Part shown: positions 9,101 through 17,836 of the stretch, one piece after another
Layout: the number at the start of each line of letters is the position of its first letter
Position numbering within the stretch: the first letter of the stretch is position 1
Assembly: GCA_039028895.1 (NCBI GenBank)
Contig: JBCCHF010000036.1
Location: 1-64,000 of the forward strand
From: JAHDCJ01 sp039028895
GTDB taxonomy: Bacteria > Bacteroidota > Bacteroidia > Chitinophagales > Saprospiraceae
Length of the DNA stretch: 64,000 nt
Reading direction: 5' to 3'
Translations under genes and position numbers: made by a program
Notes under the pieces: generated by a model
Database searches by the model: none
Told to the model about the DNA's origin: nothing
Seen by the model: the letters and a program-made list of their open reading frames with translations, nothing else

Positions 9101-12100
9101 ATGAAACACCTCATCTCAACTCTTTTCGGACTTTTGATCTGTGCTGGAATGTGGGCACAGGAAACATACCCCAGTGATCAGGTTTACGATAAACGTGATG
9201 GTTATTATGCCTTCACAAATGCTACAATTTACACATCCTATAACAGCAAAATTGAGAATGCTACGCTTGTGATCAAGCATGGCAAAGTTGAAGCGGTTGG
9301 AACAGATGTTTCAGTGCCTGCCGGAGCTGTCAAAGTTGATCTTGATGGCAAGTATATTTACCCTTCGTTCATCGATATTTATTCCAATTATGGTTTACCA
9401 AAACCAAAGTCGGTAGGTGAACGTCCAGAAAGGCAACCACAGGAGCACTCCAACAAAAAAGGTGCTTATGCCTGGAATGAAGCCCTGAAGCCTGAGTTCA
9501 ATGCCAAGGATGTTTTTACCAAAAATGGCAAAACAGCAACAGCCATGCGAAAAATTGGTTTCGGTACTGTCGTTACTCACCAGCAAGACGGGATCGCCAG
9601 AGGGGCTTCAGCCCTGGTTACGCTTAGCGATGAAAAAGAAAATGAATTGATCCTTAACGGCATGGCGTCAAACCATTTTTCATTCAAGAAAGGAACATCA
9701 ACACAAAATTATCCGACCTCACTAATGGGGGCGATTGCCCTGTTGAGGCAAACCTATTATGATGCCGATTGGTATCAGTCAAATGCCAATGATGAGGAGT
9801 ATAATATTTCTTTGGAAGCCTGGAACGGCCTTCAGGATATACCGCAGGTTTTCGAGGTGCGTGACAGGCTTGAGGCCTTACGCGCTGCCAAGATCGGGAA
9901 GGAATTCGGCATCCAGTATATATTCAAAGGAGCTGGCGATGAGTACCAGAGGATTGATGAACTGAAAGCAACGGGCTCGTCATTTATTGTATCCCTGAAA
10001 TTTCCTGATGCTTATGATGTGTCCGATCCGTTTGAAGCAAGAAATGTCACACTTGCGCAAATGAAGCATTGGGAACTGGCCCCTGGCAATGCTGCCGTCA
10101 TGGCCAAAGCCGGAATCGAGTTTGCATTGACCACTGACGGACACAAGAAAAAGTCAGATTTTATGGGTAGCCTGAAGAAAGCCATCAAGAATGGTCTTTC
10201 CAGGGAAATGGCACTTAAGGCCCTAACTCATACTCCAGCCAACTTGATGAAAGCTGACGAGATGATAGGTAGCCTTGCGAAAGGAAAAATCGCCAATTTT
10301 ATTATCACTTCCGGCGATGTGTTCGGAGAAAAAACCACCATCCACCACAACTGGATTATGGGGAAGGCATTCATTCTTTCTCCACTTGATTATATTGACC
10401 TTACCGGAAAATACGCGTTGGAAGTCAATGGTACCACCTATGAAGTAGCAGTCAAAGGCAAAGCGAAAAGCCCGAAAATGACCTACGCCAAAAACGACTC
10501 AACCGATATCAATATCACTCATAGCCTTTCCGGTAATGTTATCACACTGTCCTTTAGGGATATGGATGACAGGCCAGTTCAACTGGCAGGGTTGGTGCAG
10601 GATGAAAAGTGGTCAGGAAATGGAACCATGTCTGACGGTAGTTGGGCATCATGGACAGCCACCTACCAGGGAGAAGTAGAGAAAGAAGAGAAAAAAGACG
10701 ATAAGAAAGGAGGCGACGACAAGAAAAAAGATGATGGTAAAAACACTGGTAAGAAAACAGATAGCAAGAGTACAGTGACTTTCCCATTCGTTTCTTTCGG
10801 CAATGAGGAAGTTCCCACGCAAAAAGATTACCTCATTAAAAATGCCACAGTCTGGACAAATGAATCTGATGGTATCATTGAAAATACAGACGTGCTTGTT
10901 GAGAATGGCAAGATCGTCAAAATCGGTAAAAACCTGTCTGCTAAAAACGCTACTGTGGTTGATGGAACAGGCAAACACCTGACATCCGGAATTATCGATG
11001 AGCATAGCCATATCGCCATCAGCCGAGGGGTTAATGAAGCTTCACAAAGCAGTTCTGCAGAGGTAAGCATTGCTGATGTTGTGAATTCAGAAGATGTAGG
11101 AATTTATCGTTCACTTGCAGGTGGTGTAACCGCGGCTCAACTGCTGCACGGTTCAGCTAACCCGATTGGCGGACAGTCAGCGATCATCAAACTTCGCTGG
11201 GGCTATGCACCTGAAGATATGAAGATTAATGGCGCTGCTCCATTTATCAAATTCGCGCTTGGTGAAAACGTAAAACAGTCTAACTGGGGCGATGACAACA
11301 GGTCGCGTTTCCCGCAATCCAGGATGGGGGTAGAGCAAGTCTACTTTGATAATTTTACCCGTGCCCGGGAATACGGAGAAGCTAAAAAAGCCGGCGAGCC
11401 AATGCGTCAAGACATCGAATTGGAGACATTGCTCCAAATTATCGAAAGTGAGCGTTTCATCACCTGCCATTCATATGTGCAGTCTGAAATCAATATGTTG
11501 ATGAAAACAGCTGAAGCTTTTGGTTTCCGTGTCAATACATTCACACACATTCTAGAAGGGTATAAAGTTGCTGACAAAATGCATGAGCATGGTGTTGGTG
11601 GCTCTACCTTCTCAGACTGGTGGGCTTATAAGTATGAGGTGATTGATGCAATTCCGCAAAATGCTGCGATTCTGCATAACCAGGGTGTGGTTACAGCCAT
11701 TAACTCAGATAGCCGTGAGATGATTCGCCGTCTTAACCAGGAAGCGGCCAAATCAGTGATGTACGCTGATATGTCAGAGGAAGATGCCTGGAAACTGGTT
11801 ACACTCAATGCTGCAAAACTGCTTCATCTTGACGACAGAATGGGTTCAATTAAAGTAGGAAAGGATGCGGATCTCGTTGTTTGGTCGCACAATCCACTTT
11901 CTATCTACGCCAAGGCTGAAAACACTTTCGTTGATGGCATTATGTTCTACAGTCTCGCAGATAACGAGAAAAAGCAAAAAGCGATTGCTGAAGAGCGCTC
12001 TCGTCTTATCGCCAAGATGTTGAATGCCAAAAATAAGGGTGGAAGAACGCAGAAACCAAGTGCGCCAACGACAATTGACTACCATTGCGATACTGTGCAC

Positions 12101-12118
12101 GATGAGATGCAAGATTAA
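9101..12118 (+). CDS. Secreted double-domain amidohydrolase
   Basis: The 1005-residue protein begins with a Sec signal (LISTLFGLLICAGMWAQ) and contains two amidohydrolase-superfamily halves joined by a Lys/Asp-rich low-complexity linker at about residues 526-555. The C-terminal half is the intact unit: DEHSHIA supplies HxH, with further His in FITCHSY and NTFTHILEG and the catalytic Asp in INSDSRE. In the N-terminal half the HxH position reads IDIYSNYG, so the first metal site is lost, although a TTDGH segment remains. The catalytic half resembles imidazolonepropionase/dipeptidase-like hydrolases. The downstream gene, 50 bases away, encodes a related degenerate protein and probably works with it. 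Confidence 0.85.
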   Translation: MKHLISTLFGLLICAGMWAQETYPSDQVYDKRDGYYAFTNATIYTSYNSKIENATLVIKHGKVEAVGTDVSVPAGAVKVDLDGKYIYPSFIDIYSNYGLPKPKSVGERPERQPQEHSNKKGAYAWNEALKPEFNAKDVFTKNGKTATAMRKIGFGTVVTHQQDGIARGASALVTLSDEKENELILNGMASNHFSFKKGTSTQNYPTSLMGAIALLRQTYYDADWYQSNANDEEYNISLEAWNGLQDIPQVFEVRDRLEALRAAKIGKEFGIQYIFKGAGDEYQRIDELKATGSSFIVSLKFPDAYDVSDPFEARNVTLAQMKHWELAPGNAAVMAKAGIEFALTTDGHKKKSDFMGSLKKAIKNGLSREMALKALTHTPANLMKADEMIGSLAKGKIANFIITSGDVFGEKTTIHHNWIMGKAFILSPLDYIDLTGKYALEVNGTTYEVAVKGKAKSPKMTYAKNDSTDINITHSLSGNVITLSFRDMDDRPVQLAGLVQDEKWSGNGTMSDGSWASWTATYQGEVEKEEKKDDKKGGDDKKKDDGKNTGKKTDSKSTVTFPFVSFGNEEVPTQKDYLIKNATVWTNESDGIIENTDVLVENGKIVKIGKNLSAKNATVVDGTGKHLTSGIIDEHSHIAISRGVNEASQSSSAEVSIADVVNSEDVGIYRSLAGGVTAAQLLHGSANPIGGQSAIIKLRWGYAPEDMKINGAAPFIKFALGENVKQSNWGDDNRSRFPQSRMGVEQVYFDNFTRAREYGEAKKAGEPMRQDIELETLLQIIESERFITCHSYVQSEINMLMKTAEAFGFRVNTFTHILEGYKVADKMHEHGVGGSTFSDWWAYKYEVIDAIPQNAAILHNQGVVTAINSDSREMIRRLNQEAAKSVMYADMSEEDAWKLVTLNAAKLLHLDDRMGSIKVGKDADLVVWSHNPLSIYAKAENTFVDGIMFYSLADNEKKQKAIAEERSRLIAKMLNAKNKGGRTQKPSAPTTIDYHCDTVHDEMQD

Positions 12119-12168
12119 AGTCAACCCTGAGGTCAATCTCATAAGTTAACCACTAAAAACCAACAACA

Positions 12169-13461
12169 ATGAAAAAGCTATTTAGCTATATAACTATCTG
12201 TCTTCTTTTCGGTGTGTTTTCCGCAAACGCTCAACAAACGCCTGCCGATGACCAGTCAGGTTCAATTCTGATAATGGGCGCAACAGCACATTTAGGGAAT
12301 GGTGAAGTCATCGAAAGTAGTGTTATTGCCTTTGATGAAGGCAAAATCACTCTTGTAGCAGATATGACAGTCGTCAGAATTAACCGTAACGATTACGACC
12401 AGGTGATCGAAGCTACCGGGAAACATGTTTACCCGGGACTCATTGCCGCTAATACAACTATAGGACTCAACGAAATTGGTGCCGTCAGGGCGACTCGCGA
12501 TGATCGCGAAGTCGGAGATCTGAATCCACATATCCGATCAATTATTGCTTATAACACCGACTCGCGTGTTACGCCAACGATTCGTTCAAATGGCGTCTTA
12601 CTTGCTGAAGTTGTACCGCAGGGAGGCATCGTAAGTGGAACGGCATCAGTCGTTGAACTCGATGCCTGGAACTGGGAAGATGCGGCTTACCATATGGACA
12701 ATGGAGTCCATGTCAATTGGCCAAGTACCCGGAAATGGGATTGGAATAACGGCAACCCTAGAAGCGGACCTGATAAAGATTATCAGAAGAACATACAGAA
12801 GATCAGGAATTATTTCATGGAAGCTATAGCCTATTCGAAAGCTTCACCTGAAAATAAGAACCTCAGGTTTGAAGCGATGAATGGGGTGATTTCCGGTGAT
12901 AAAATGATTTACATTCATGCCAGCGCTGCAAGAGCTATCCTTGATGCGATTTCATTTGCCAAAGAGTTTGACCTTAATATGGTGATTGTTGGCGGAAACG
13001 AATCCTGGTTGGTTGCTGATGAACTGAAAAACAATAATGTTCCTGTGGTGCTTGGCATTACGCATCGTGTGCCGGGAACTGATGATGCGGATATTGATTT
13101 GCCCTATAAGTTACCTGCATTGCTTTATGAAAAGGGTGTTGAATTCTGTATCAGTCATAATGGGTACTGGGCAGTTCGAAACCTGCCATTTCAGGCTGGA
13201 CAGGCCGTATCTTACGGATTGCCAGCAGAGGAAGGTATTAAAGCTATGACTTCATCCGCTGCAAAATTACTCGGCATTGGTGATCGCGTCGGAACCCTCG
13301 AACAAGGAAAGGACGCTACCCTTTTTATCAGCAAAGGTGATATAATGGATATGCGCACTTCAATTGTTGAGCGTGCATTCATCCGCGGAAAAGATATCGA
13401 TGTTGACAACAAACAGAAAGAGCTTTACCGTAAATACACCAAAAAGTACGAAAACGACTAA
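12169..13461 (+). CDS. Secreted amidohydrolase-like protein, metal site degenerate
   Basis: The 430-residue protein has a signal peptide (ICLLFGVFSANAQ) and the overall composite TIM-barrel/beta-sandwich outline of imidazolonepropionase-like amidohydrolases, including the family ending SSAAKLLGIGDRVGTLEQGKDA. The expected HxH motif is replaced (GLIAANTTIGL) and the usual catalytic Asp of the SD motif reads ISHNGY. Catalysis by the normal mechanism therefore looks unlikely. It lies 50 bases after the 1005-residue amidohydrolase on the same strand, so a non-catalytic partner role in one complex is a fair inference. Confidence 0.8.
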   Translation: MKKLFSYITICLLFGVFSANAQQTPADDQSGSILIMGATAHLGNGEVIESSVIAFDEGKITLVADMTVVRINRNDYDQVIEATGKHVYPGLIAANTTIGLNEIGAVRATRDDREVGDLNPHIRSIIAYNTDSRVTPTIRSNGVLLAEVVPQGGIVSGTASVVELDAWNWEDAAYHMDNGVHVNWPSTRKWDWNNGNPRSGPDKDYQKNIQKIRNYFMEAIAYSKASPENKNLRFEAMNGVISGDKMIYIHASAARAILDAISFAKEFDLNMVIVGGNESWLVADELKNNNVPVVLGITHRVPGTDDADIDLPYKLPALLYEKGVEFCISHNGYWAVRNLPFQAGQAVSYGLPAEEGIKAMTSSAAKLLGIGDRVGTLEQGKDATLFISKGDIMDMRTSIVERAFIRGKDIDVDNKQKELYRKYTKKYEND

Positions 13462-13518
13462 AAGGCATTAAAATGTCTTGCATGTCGTTATGCGCTTCAA
13501 AAGCCCAAACAATCGTAA

Positions 13519-14523
13519 ATGAAACTGTCGGCATCAATCTATTCACAAGAAGGCGAGCCACTGCAACAAGTCATTAGGAAACTTGACGAGCATGGCATCG
13601 ATTTCTATCATGTAGACTGCAACGACAACGAAAAGGTTTTCGCCGATATTGAGGAGATTAGAAAGTGGAGCAATAAGCCGATTGACCTTCACATCATTTC
13701 CGGTGAACCGGAAAAATTTTATCCATTACTTGAAAAATATCAGCCGGAATACCTGACATTTCAATATGAAGATCTTGAAGGTGAGCTTTCTATCCCGAAA
13801 GTCATCAATTCCCGGAAAGGGCTCGCCATTTCTTCTGATACTGATATCGAAGTGTTTGAATCCTTCAAAGATGATTTTGATTTCGTTTTGATGATGGCCA
13901 CTACGCCAGGGATGAGCGGAGGTCATTTTGACAAACGTAATTTTCGAAAGATCAGGGATTTTAACCGCCGATTTCCCGGGAAAAAAATTCATGTCGATGG
14001 AGGTGTGAATGCAGAGATTTCCTTTATCCTCAGAAATATGGGAGTGTATGCTGCCGTTTCCGGGTCCTACCTTTTCAATGCGGCATACCTTGGTGCGGCG
14101 ATGCTCAATTTGAAACGAGAATCTTATCCTTCCACCTTTCACGTCAGAGATTTTATGTTGTCCAATGGGGAGGTGCCCATTCTCCTTCCGGGAAAAAGGA
14201 CCTTCCTTGATATCCTGAATGCCCTGGAAAAATATCGGCTTGGATTTGCTATTCTGGCTGATGCATCCGGTAAAATGGAAGGTATCATCACCAATGCTGA
14301 TTTGCGAAGAGCGCTCATTAAGAACATTGATAAACTAAATGATCTTGACACCAATGCGATGGTCAACCGCAGTCCTGTTTCCGTTAAGGAAGATTTTACA
14401 GTAAGCGAGATGCTGAGTGTTATTAAGGCCCAGCAATTTCCGATCAGCTATATGCCTGTAGTGGATGAAAATAATCATATAAAAGGCGCCATTACCTTTT
14501 TTAATCTTGTCAAAGGAGAATAA
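13519..14523 (+). CDS. Ribulose-phosphate-3-epimerase-like domain fused to a CBS pair
   Basis: Residues 1-200 form an RPE-type barrel: HVD (H31, D33), DLHI (H58) and HVDGGV (D160) match the four metal ligands of ribulose-5-phosphate 3-epimerase, and TPGMSGGHF and SGSYLF match the phosphate-binding loops. Residues of the canonical HVDVMDG and LHLM motifs are changed (HVDCNDN, LHII), so the substrate may differ. Residues 205-334 hold two CBS motifs, including GIITNADLRRAL, which strongly recalls the GIFTDGDLRR motif of arabinose-5-phosphate isomerase (KdsD). In KdsD the catalytic part is a SIS domain. Here it is an epimerase barrel. The stop overlaps the next start (TAATG), so the three genes from 13519 to 16012 form one operon. 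Confidence 0.85.
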   Translation: MKLSASIYSQEGEPLQQVIRKLDEHGIDFYHVDCNDNEKVFADIEEIRKWSNKPIDLHIISGEPEKFYPLLEKYQPEYLTFQYEDLEGELSIPKVINSRKGLAISSDTDIEVFESFKDDFDFVLMMATTPGMSGGHFDKRNFRKIRDFNRRFPGKKIHVDGGVNAEISFILRNMGVYAAVSGSYLFNAAYLGAAMLNLKRESYPSTFHVRDFMLSNGEVPILLPGKRTFLDILNALEKYRLGFAILADASGKMEGIITNADLRRALIKNIDKLNDLDTNAMVNRSPVSVKEDFTVSEMLSVIKAQQFPISYMPVVDENNHIKGAITFFNLVKGE

Positions 14524-15521
14524 TGATAATCGAACTAAAGTCAGATGTTAATGACGCTCAAGCCAATAAATTGGCTAAGGAGTTATTAGCAATTTACATG
14601 AACAGAGGTGATCAAAAATTGATCGTTACCTCCAGCAAAATGAAGGGAGTTGAGTCTCACTATGAAGGGATGATAGAGGCCATACACGTTTTTGATTCTG
14701 ATATACAGCTTGCCAGCCGCGATTTTAGTAAATCGACCATTCCTGTAAAGGTAGGAGAAGTAACCGTTGGCGGTAATTCGTCAAATACACTTTTGATAGC
14801 GGGTCCCTGTTCGGTGGAGTCCGAAGAGCAGATAGAAGACACCGCCAGGTTTATGAAGTCAATAGGTATTACTGCATTGAGAGGCGGATGTTTTAAGCCA
14901 AGAACTTCTCCCTATTCATTTCAGGGGTTGGGCGAAGAAGGTCTAAAGTTAATGGCTTCCATGCGCGAAAAGTACAATTTATCGATCGTTACAGAGATCC
15001 GTGATGCTACTCATGCCGACATGGTTATCGATTATACTGATGTGATTCAGATCGGGGCAAAAACGATGTATGATCACGGTGTTTTACGAAAGGCAGGTAA
15101 GTCTCAAAAACCTGTATTGTTGAAAAGAGGTTTCGGTACGACACTCCAGGAATTCGTACAAGCTGCCGAGTTTATCCTTTCCGGGGGTAACCCGAATGTG
15201 ATGCTTTGCGAACGCGGCATCCGAACTTTTGAAACGAAAACAAGGTTTACCCTCGATCTTTGCGGTGTGGCTTACCTTAAAGAATATACCAATCTTCCAG
15301 TGATTCTTGATCCAAGTCATGCGATGGGCCATGCGTATGGCGTACCCGATGTGACGCGTGCATGTACAGCCATGGGTATTGACGGATTAATCATAGAGGT
15401 GCATCCTGATCCTTCGGTTGCCAGGTCAGATGCTGCCCAGCAGCTCGATTTTAGCACATTTGGGGCATTATACAACAGCCTTAAGCCAATAGCAGAAGCA
15501 GTTGGAAGAAAAATTGTCTAA
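14523..15521 (+). CDS. DAHP-synthase-family enzyme (type I-beta, with N-terminal ferredoxin-like domain)
   Basis: The 332-residue enzyme has an N-terminal regulatory-type domain (1-75) and a DAHP/KDO8P synthase barrel. Visible motifs are GPCSVES (94-100), FKPRTSPYSFQG (124-135), PVLLKRG with K201/R202, CERGIRTFET and DPSHAMGH. The metal ligands C96, H266, E292 and D303 are at the same spacing as in Thermotoga-type DAHP synthase. The KPRTS motif points to a DAHPS rather than a KDO8P synthase. The usual GARNMQNF segment reads GAKTMYDHG (178-186), a notable change near the substrate site. The expected reaction is phosphoenolpyruvate plus an aldose phosphate (normally erythrose 4-phosphate). The start overlaps the epimerase stop, and the phosphatase begins 2 bases after its own stop. 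Confidence 0.9.
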   Translation: MIIELKSDVNDAQANKLAKELLAIYMNRGDQKLIVTSSKMKGVESHYEGMIEAIHVFDSDIQLASRDFSKSTIPVKVGEVTVGGNSSNTLLIAGPCSVESEEQIEDTARFMKSIGITALRGGCFKPRTSPYSFQGLGEEGLKLMASMREKYNLSIVTEIRDATHADMVIDYTDVIQIGAKTMYDHGVLRKAGKSQKPVLLKRGFGTTLQEFVQAAEFILSGGNPNVMLCERGIRTFETKTRFTLDLCGVAYLKEYTNLPVILDPSHAMGHAYGVPDVTRACTAMGIDGLIIEVHPDPSVARSDAAQQLDFSTFGALYNSLKPIAEAVGRKIV

Positions 15522-15523
15522 GC

Positions 15524-16012
15524 ATGCCTCAAGAAAGACTGACAAATATCAAACTCTTGATCACCGATGTTGATGGTGTTTTGACGGATGGTGGAATATA
15601 TATCACCGAAAATGGCGATGAGCTTAAAAAATTTAATGCCAAAGATGGTCGAGGCATAATCGACCTCGGAAAAACTGGCTTCAAAGTCGGGATCATCAGC
15701 CATAGTGCTAATGTGAAACTCATCAAATCGCGAGCAAAAAGGATGCGCGTGCCGCTGGTTTATGCCGGGGATGAAGACAAACTCGTCATTCTCAAACAAT
15801 GGTGTGATGAATTAGACATCCGATTAAAGGACGTGGCATTCATTGGTGATGACACCAATGATCTCAGGGTCATGAGTGAAGTTGGCGTAATCGCATGCCC
15901 AGCCGACGCCCATCGAAGTGTGAAGTCAATAGCCCATATCATCCTTGAACGAAAAGGCGGTGAGGGCTGTGTGCGAGAGTTTATTGATGATTACCTGTTG
16001 CCTGCACTTTAA
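15524..16012 (+). CDS. kdsC: KdsC-family 3-deoxy-ulosonate-phosphate phosphatase (HAD superfamily)
   Basis: The 162-residue protein is a capless HAD phosphatase of the KdsC type, with DVDGVLTDGG giving D15/D17, FNAKDGRGI, the Lys/Arg region and the late motif GDDTNDLRVM. The C-terminal tail GGEGCVREFIDDYL is also KdsC-like and helps build the neighbour's active site in the tetramer. The motif II segment normally reading S/TG(G/R) is ISHSAN here, so specificity may be shifted. Family members dephosphorylate KDO 8-phosphate or KDN 9-phosphate. Third gene of the operon beginning at 13519. The assignment to KDO itself is uncertain because the neighbours are not kdsA and kdsD. Confidence 0.85.
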   Translation: MPQERLTNIKLLITDVDGVLTDGGIYITENGDELKKFNAKDGRGIIDLGKTGFKVGIISHSANVKLIKSRAKRMRVPLVYAGDEDKLVILKQWCDELDIRLKDVAFIGDDTNDLRVMSEVGVIACPADAHRSVKSIAHIILERKGGEGCVREFIDDYLLPAL

Positions 16013-16025
16013 TTCAGTAATTAAC

Positions 16026-17000
16026 TCAAGGTATTTCGCGAAGCGGCGTCAATTCGAACCCGGCGTCTTTAAGCAGTTGTATCACCCCAAGTTCTCCGGG
16101 GAGGTGGGCTGCTCCTACTGCAAAGAAGGTTGGTTTTTCTTTCGACATTCTTTCAATAACAGGGATCCAGTTAGTGTTCCGTTTGTCGAGCAACAGGCTT
16201 TCGAAATTGCCAAGATCTTCTGATTCTTCTGTGATCAGGGCGTAGAGACCATCGAGGTCTTGTTTTTTATATAGGTCGACCATCGTCTCAAATAGGTCCT
16301 GGCCCATGTCTCCGCTGCCATCCAATCCTTCCATTAGCATTTCAGCTTGTTGGGCGTAAGGAATGCTATCAAACATAGACATCTGGAAGGCTGCTGTTTC
16401 GAGACCTAGTATTTCCATGTCTGCTTTTCCTGCCATTTCCATGAATACTGTTTCATAAGAGGTGACCGGTCCTTCAATCGTGCTTTCCGTCATCATCGTA
16501 CTAACGAGTAAGGGTTTCATCTTATTGAAAAAGGAAATATCCATGTCGAGAGTGTCGCGGAAATAATTGGATAGCCGCTCGTAATCTTCTTCACCGAGGA
16601 GGGAACTTAAAGTTTCACCATCATTCATAAATACTCCTGTGGCTGCCATCAGAAGCCCAACAGGATCATCCATGTCGATTTCAAGCGTTAGTTGAGCAGT
16701 TCTGCTAAACCGATCCTTAATAAGATCAGTCATGATGAAATCAGCTTCGCCGATCAAGTGAATAGTGCCATACAAATAAGATGGTACTTCGAGATCATTA
16801 CCAGAAATTTCCCAAAGGAGTGAATTAGGATTGTCGCGAACTGCTGGTACAGGAGGGGTGTCCTGAAGTTTTTGCACCCAATTAGTTTCAGTTGGTGCCT
16901 TTTCCGGGGCACTGCTAGTTGCTTTTGGTGTTTTGCATGAAGCGACAAAGAGAAGGGCCATTATGGCGAAAGCCAATAGCCTGCTAAACTTGAATATCAT
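16026..17000 (-). CDS. TraB/GumN-family lipoprotein
   Basis: The 324-residue protein carries a lipoprotein signal ending FVASC with the acylated Cys at residue 22. It then has the TraB/GumN family marks LLWEISGNDLEVPSYLYGTIHL near residue 60 and FFAVGAAHLPGELGVIQLL close to the C-terminus. The conserved histidines (GTIHL and AAHLPG) are both present. Members of this family are thought to be Tiki-like metalloproteases or haem-binding proteins, but activity is rarely shown in bacteria. It ends 14 bases from the end of the phosphatase gene (convergent). Confidence 0.88.
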   Translation of the reverse strand: MIFKFSRLLAFAIMALLFVASCKTPKATSSAPEKAPTETNWVQKLQDTPPVPAVRDNPNSLLWEISGNDLEVPSYLYGTIHLIGEADFIMTDLIKDRFSRTAQLTLEIDMDDPVGLLMAATGVFMNDGETLSSLLGEEDYERLSNYFRDTLDMDISFFNKMKPLLVSTMMTESTIEGPVTSYETVFMEMAGKADMEILGLETAAFQMSMFDSIPYAQQAEMLMEGLDGSGDMGQDLFETMVDLYKKQDLDGLYALITEESEDLGNFESLLLDKRNTNWIPVIERMSKEKPTFFAVGAAHLPGELGVIQLLKDAGFELTPLREIP

Positions 17001-17145
17001 TGAATTTGATTTAATGCTTTCTCTAAATAGAAGACCAAAAATACTGGAATTGTTTCGAAGAATATCTAAACACCCTGTTAAAACGTGACGAAGAAATTTG
17101 ATTTAATGACATTTCGACAGTCATTTTTCAATTGAACTGCCTTTT

Positions 17146-17208
17146 TGGCACTTAAATTGACAATTTTCGCTCATTTTGGCCTAAAAAATGGAATGGCACC
17201 TGAATTGA
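17146..17208 (+). promoter_or_regulatory. Two sigma-54-like boxes upstream of hsp20
   Basis: TGGCAC-N5-TTGA occurs twice, at 17146-17160 and 17194-17208, 48 bases apart. The arrangement is close to the sigma-54 consensus TGGCAC-N5-TTGC, with A in place of the -12 C in both. The second box lies 50 bases upstream of the ATG at 17259. No CIRCE element is seen. Confidence 0.5.
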
Positions 17209-17258
17209 AGAAAGAAAAGTGAATTTAAAATTAATCATACAACAAAAACATAAAAGAT

Positions 17259-17699
17259 ATGAGCAGTGTAATCAGATTTAGCCCATGGACAAGAAAACCA
17301 GTTAGAAAAAACATCTTTGATGATTTCTTCAATTTCAACTTTGATGACTTTGGGTCTGATTTCTTTAACAATGTACCATCTGTTAATGTCATTGAAAATG
17401 GCGACTACCACGTTATCGAGCTCGCAGCTCCTGGACTTGAAAAAGACGATTTCAAGATCAACGTTGAAAAAGATGTACTTACTATTTCTGTAGCGAAAGA
17501 AAATAAAGAAGAAAATACTACTGAAAAGTACACACGCAAAGAGTTCAGTTATAACTCTTTCAAGCGTTCTTTCCACTTACCTGAAACAGTCGATACAAGC
17601 AGCATCGAAGCCAAATACGAGTCAGGTGTGTTGAAGATCACTTTACCTAAGAAGGAAGAAGCAAAAGAGGTACCACCCCGTACCATTGAGATCAGCTAA
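17259..17699 (+). CDS. Hsp20/alpha-crystallin family small heat shock protein
   Basis: The 146-residue protein contains the alpha-crystallin domain (about 36-135): VNVIENGDYHVIELAAPGLEKDDFKINVEKDVLTISV, followed by the KEFSYNSFKRSFHLPETVD strand and the signature YESGVLKITLPKKE (the A/GxLxxxLPK motif). The C-terminal region provides the short IxI-like tail (PRTIEIS) used in oligomer contacts. It is an ATP-independent holdase chaperone in the cytosol. It stands alone, with two sigma-54-like boxes in front and a rho-independent terminator about 100 bases behind. Confidence 0.95.
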   Translation: MSSVIRFSPWTRKPVRKNIFDDFFNFNFDDFGSDFFNNVPSVNVIENGDYHVIELAAPGLEKDDFKINVEKDVLTISVAKENKEENTTEKYTRKEFSYNSFKRSFHLPETVDTSSIEAKYESGVLKITLPKKEEAKEVPPRTIEIS

Positions 17700-17798
17700 A
17701 CCAAACTGTTTAGACTCCTGATCAGGGGAATCAACGAAAGTCGGGCATTGCCCGCTTCTCATCATAAATAGTTTTTCATAGTTAGTGTTTTGGGTTGA

Positions 17799-17835
17799 AA
17801 CCCCGGGTTGTAATAATAACTCGGGGTTCTTTTTT
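17799..17835 (+). terminator. Rho-independent terminator downstream of hsp20
   Basis: AACCCCGGGTT (17799-17809) pairs with AACTCGGGGTT (17818-17828) with one G-T wobble and an 8-base loop. The hairpin is followed by a T run at 17830-17835. Confidence 0.75.
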
Positions 17836-17836
17836 C

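Noticed and set aside
16990..17258. CIRCE/HrcA operator at hsp20
   Set aside because: No TTAGCACTC-N9-GAGTGCTAA repeat was found. The paired TGGCAC boxes are a better explanation.
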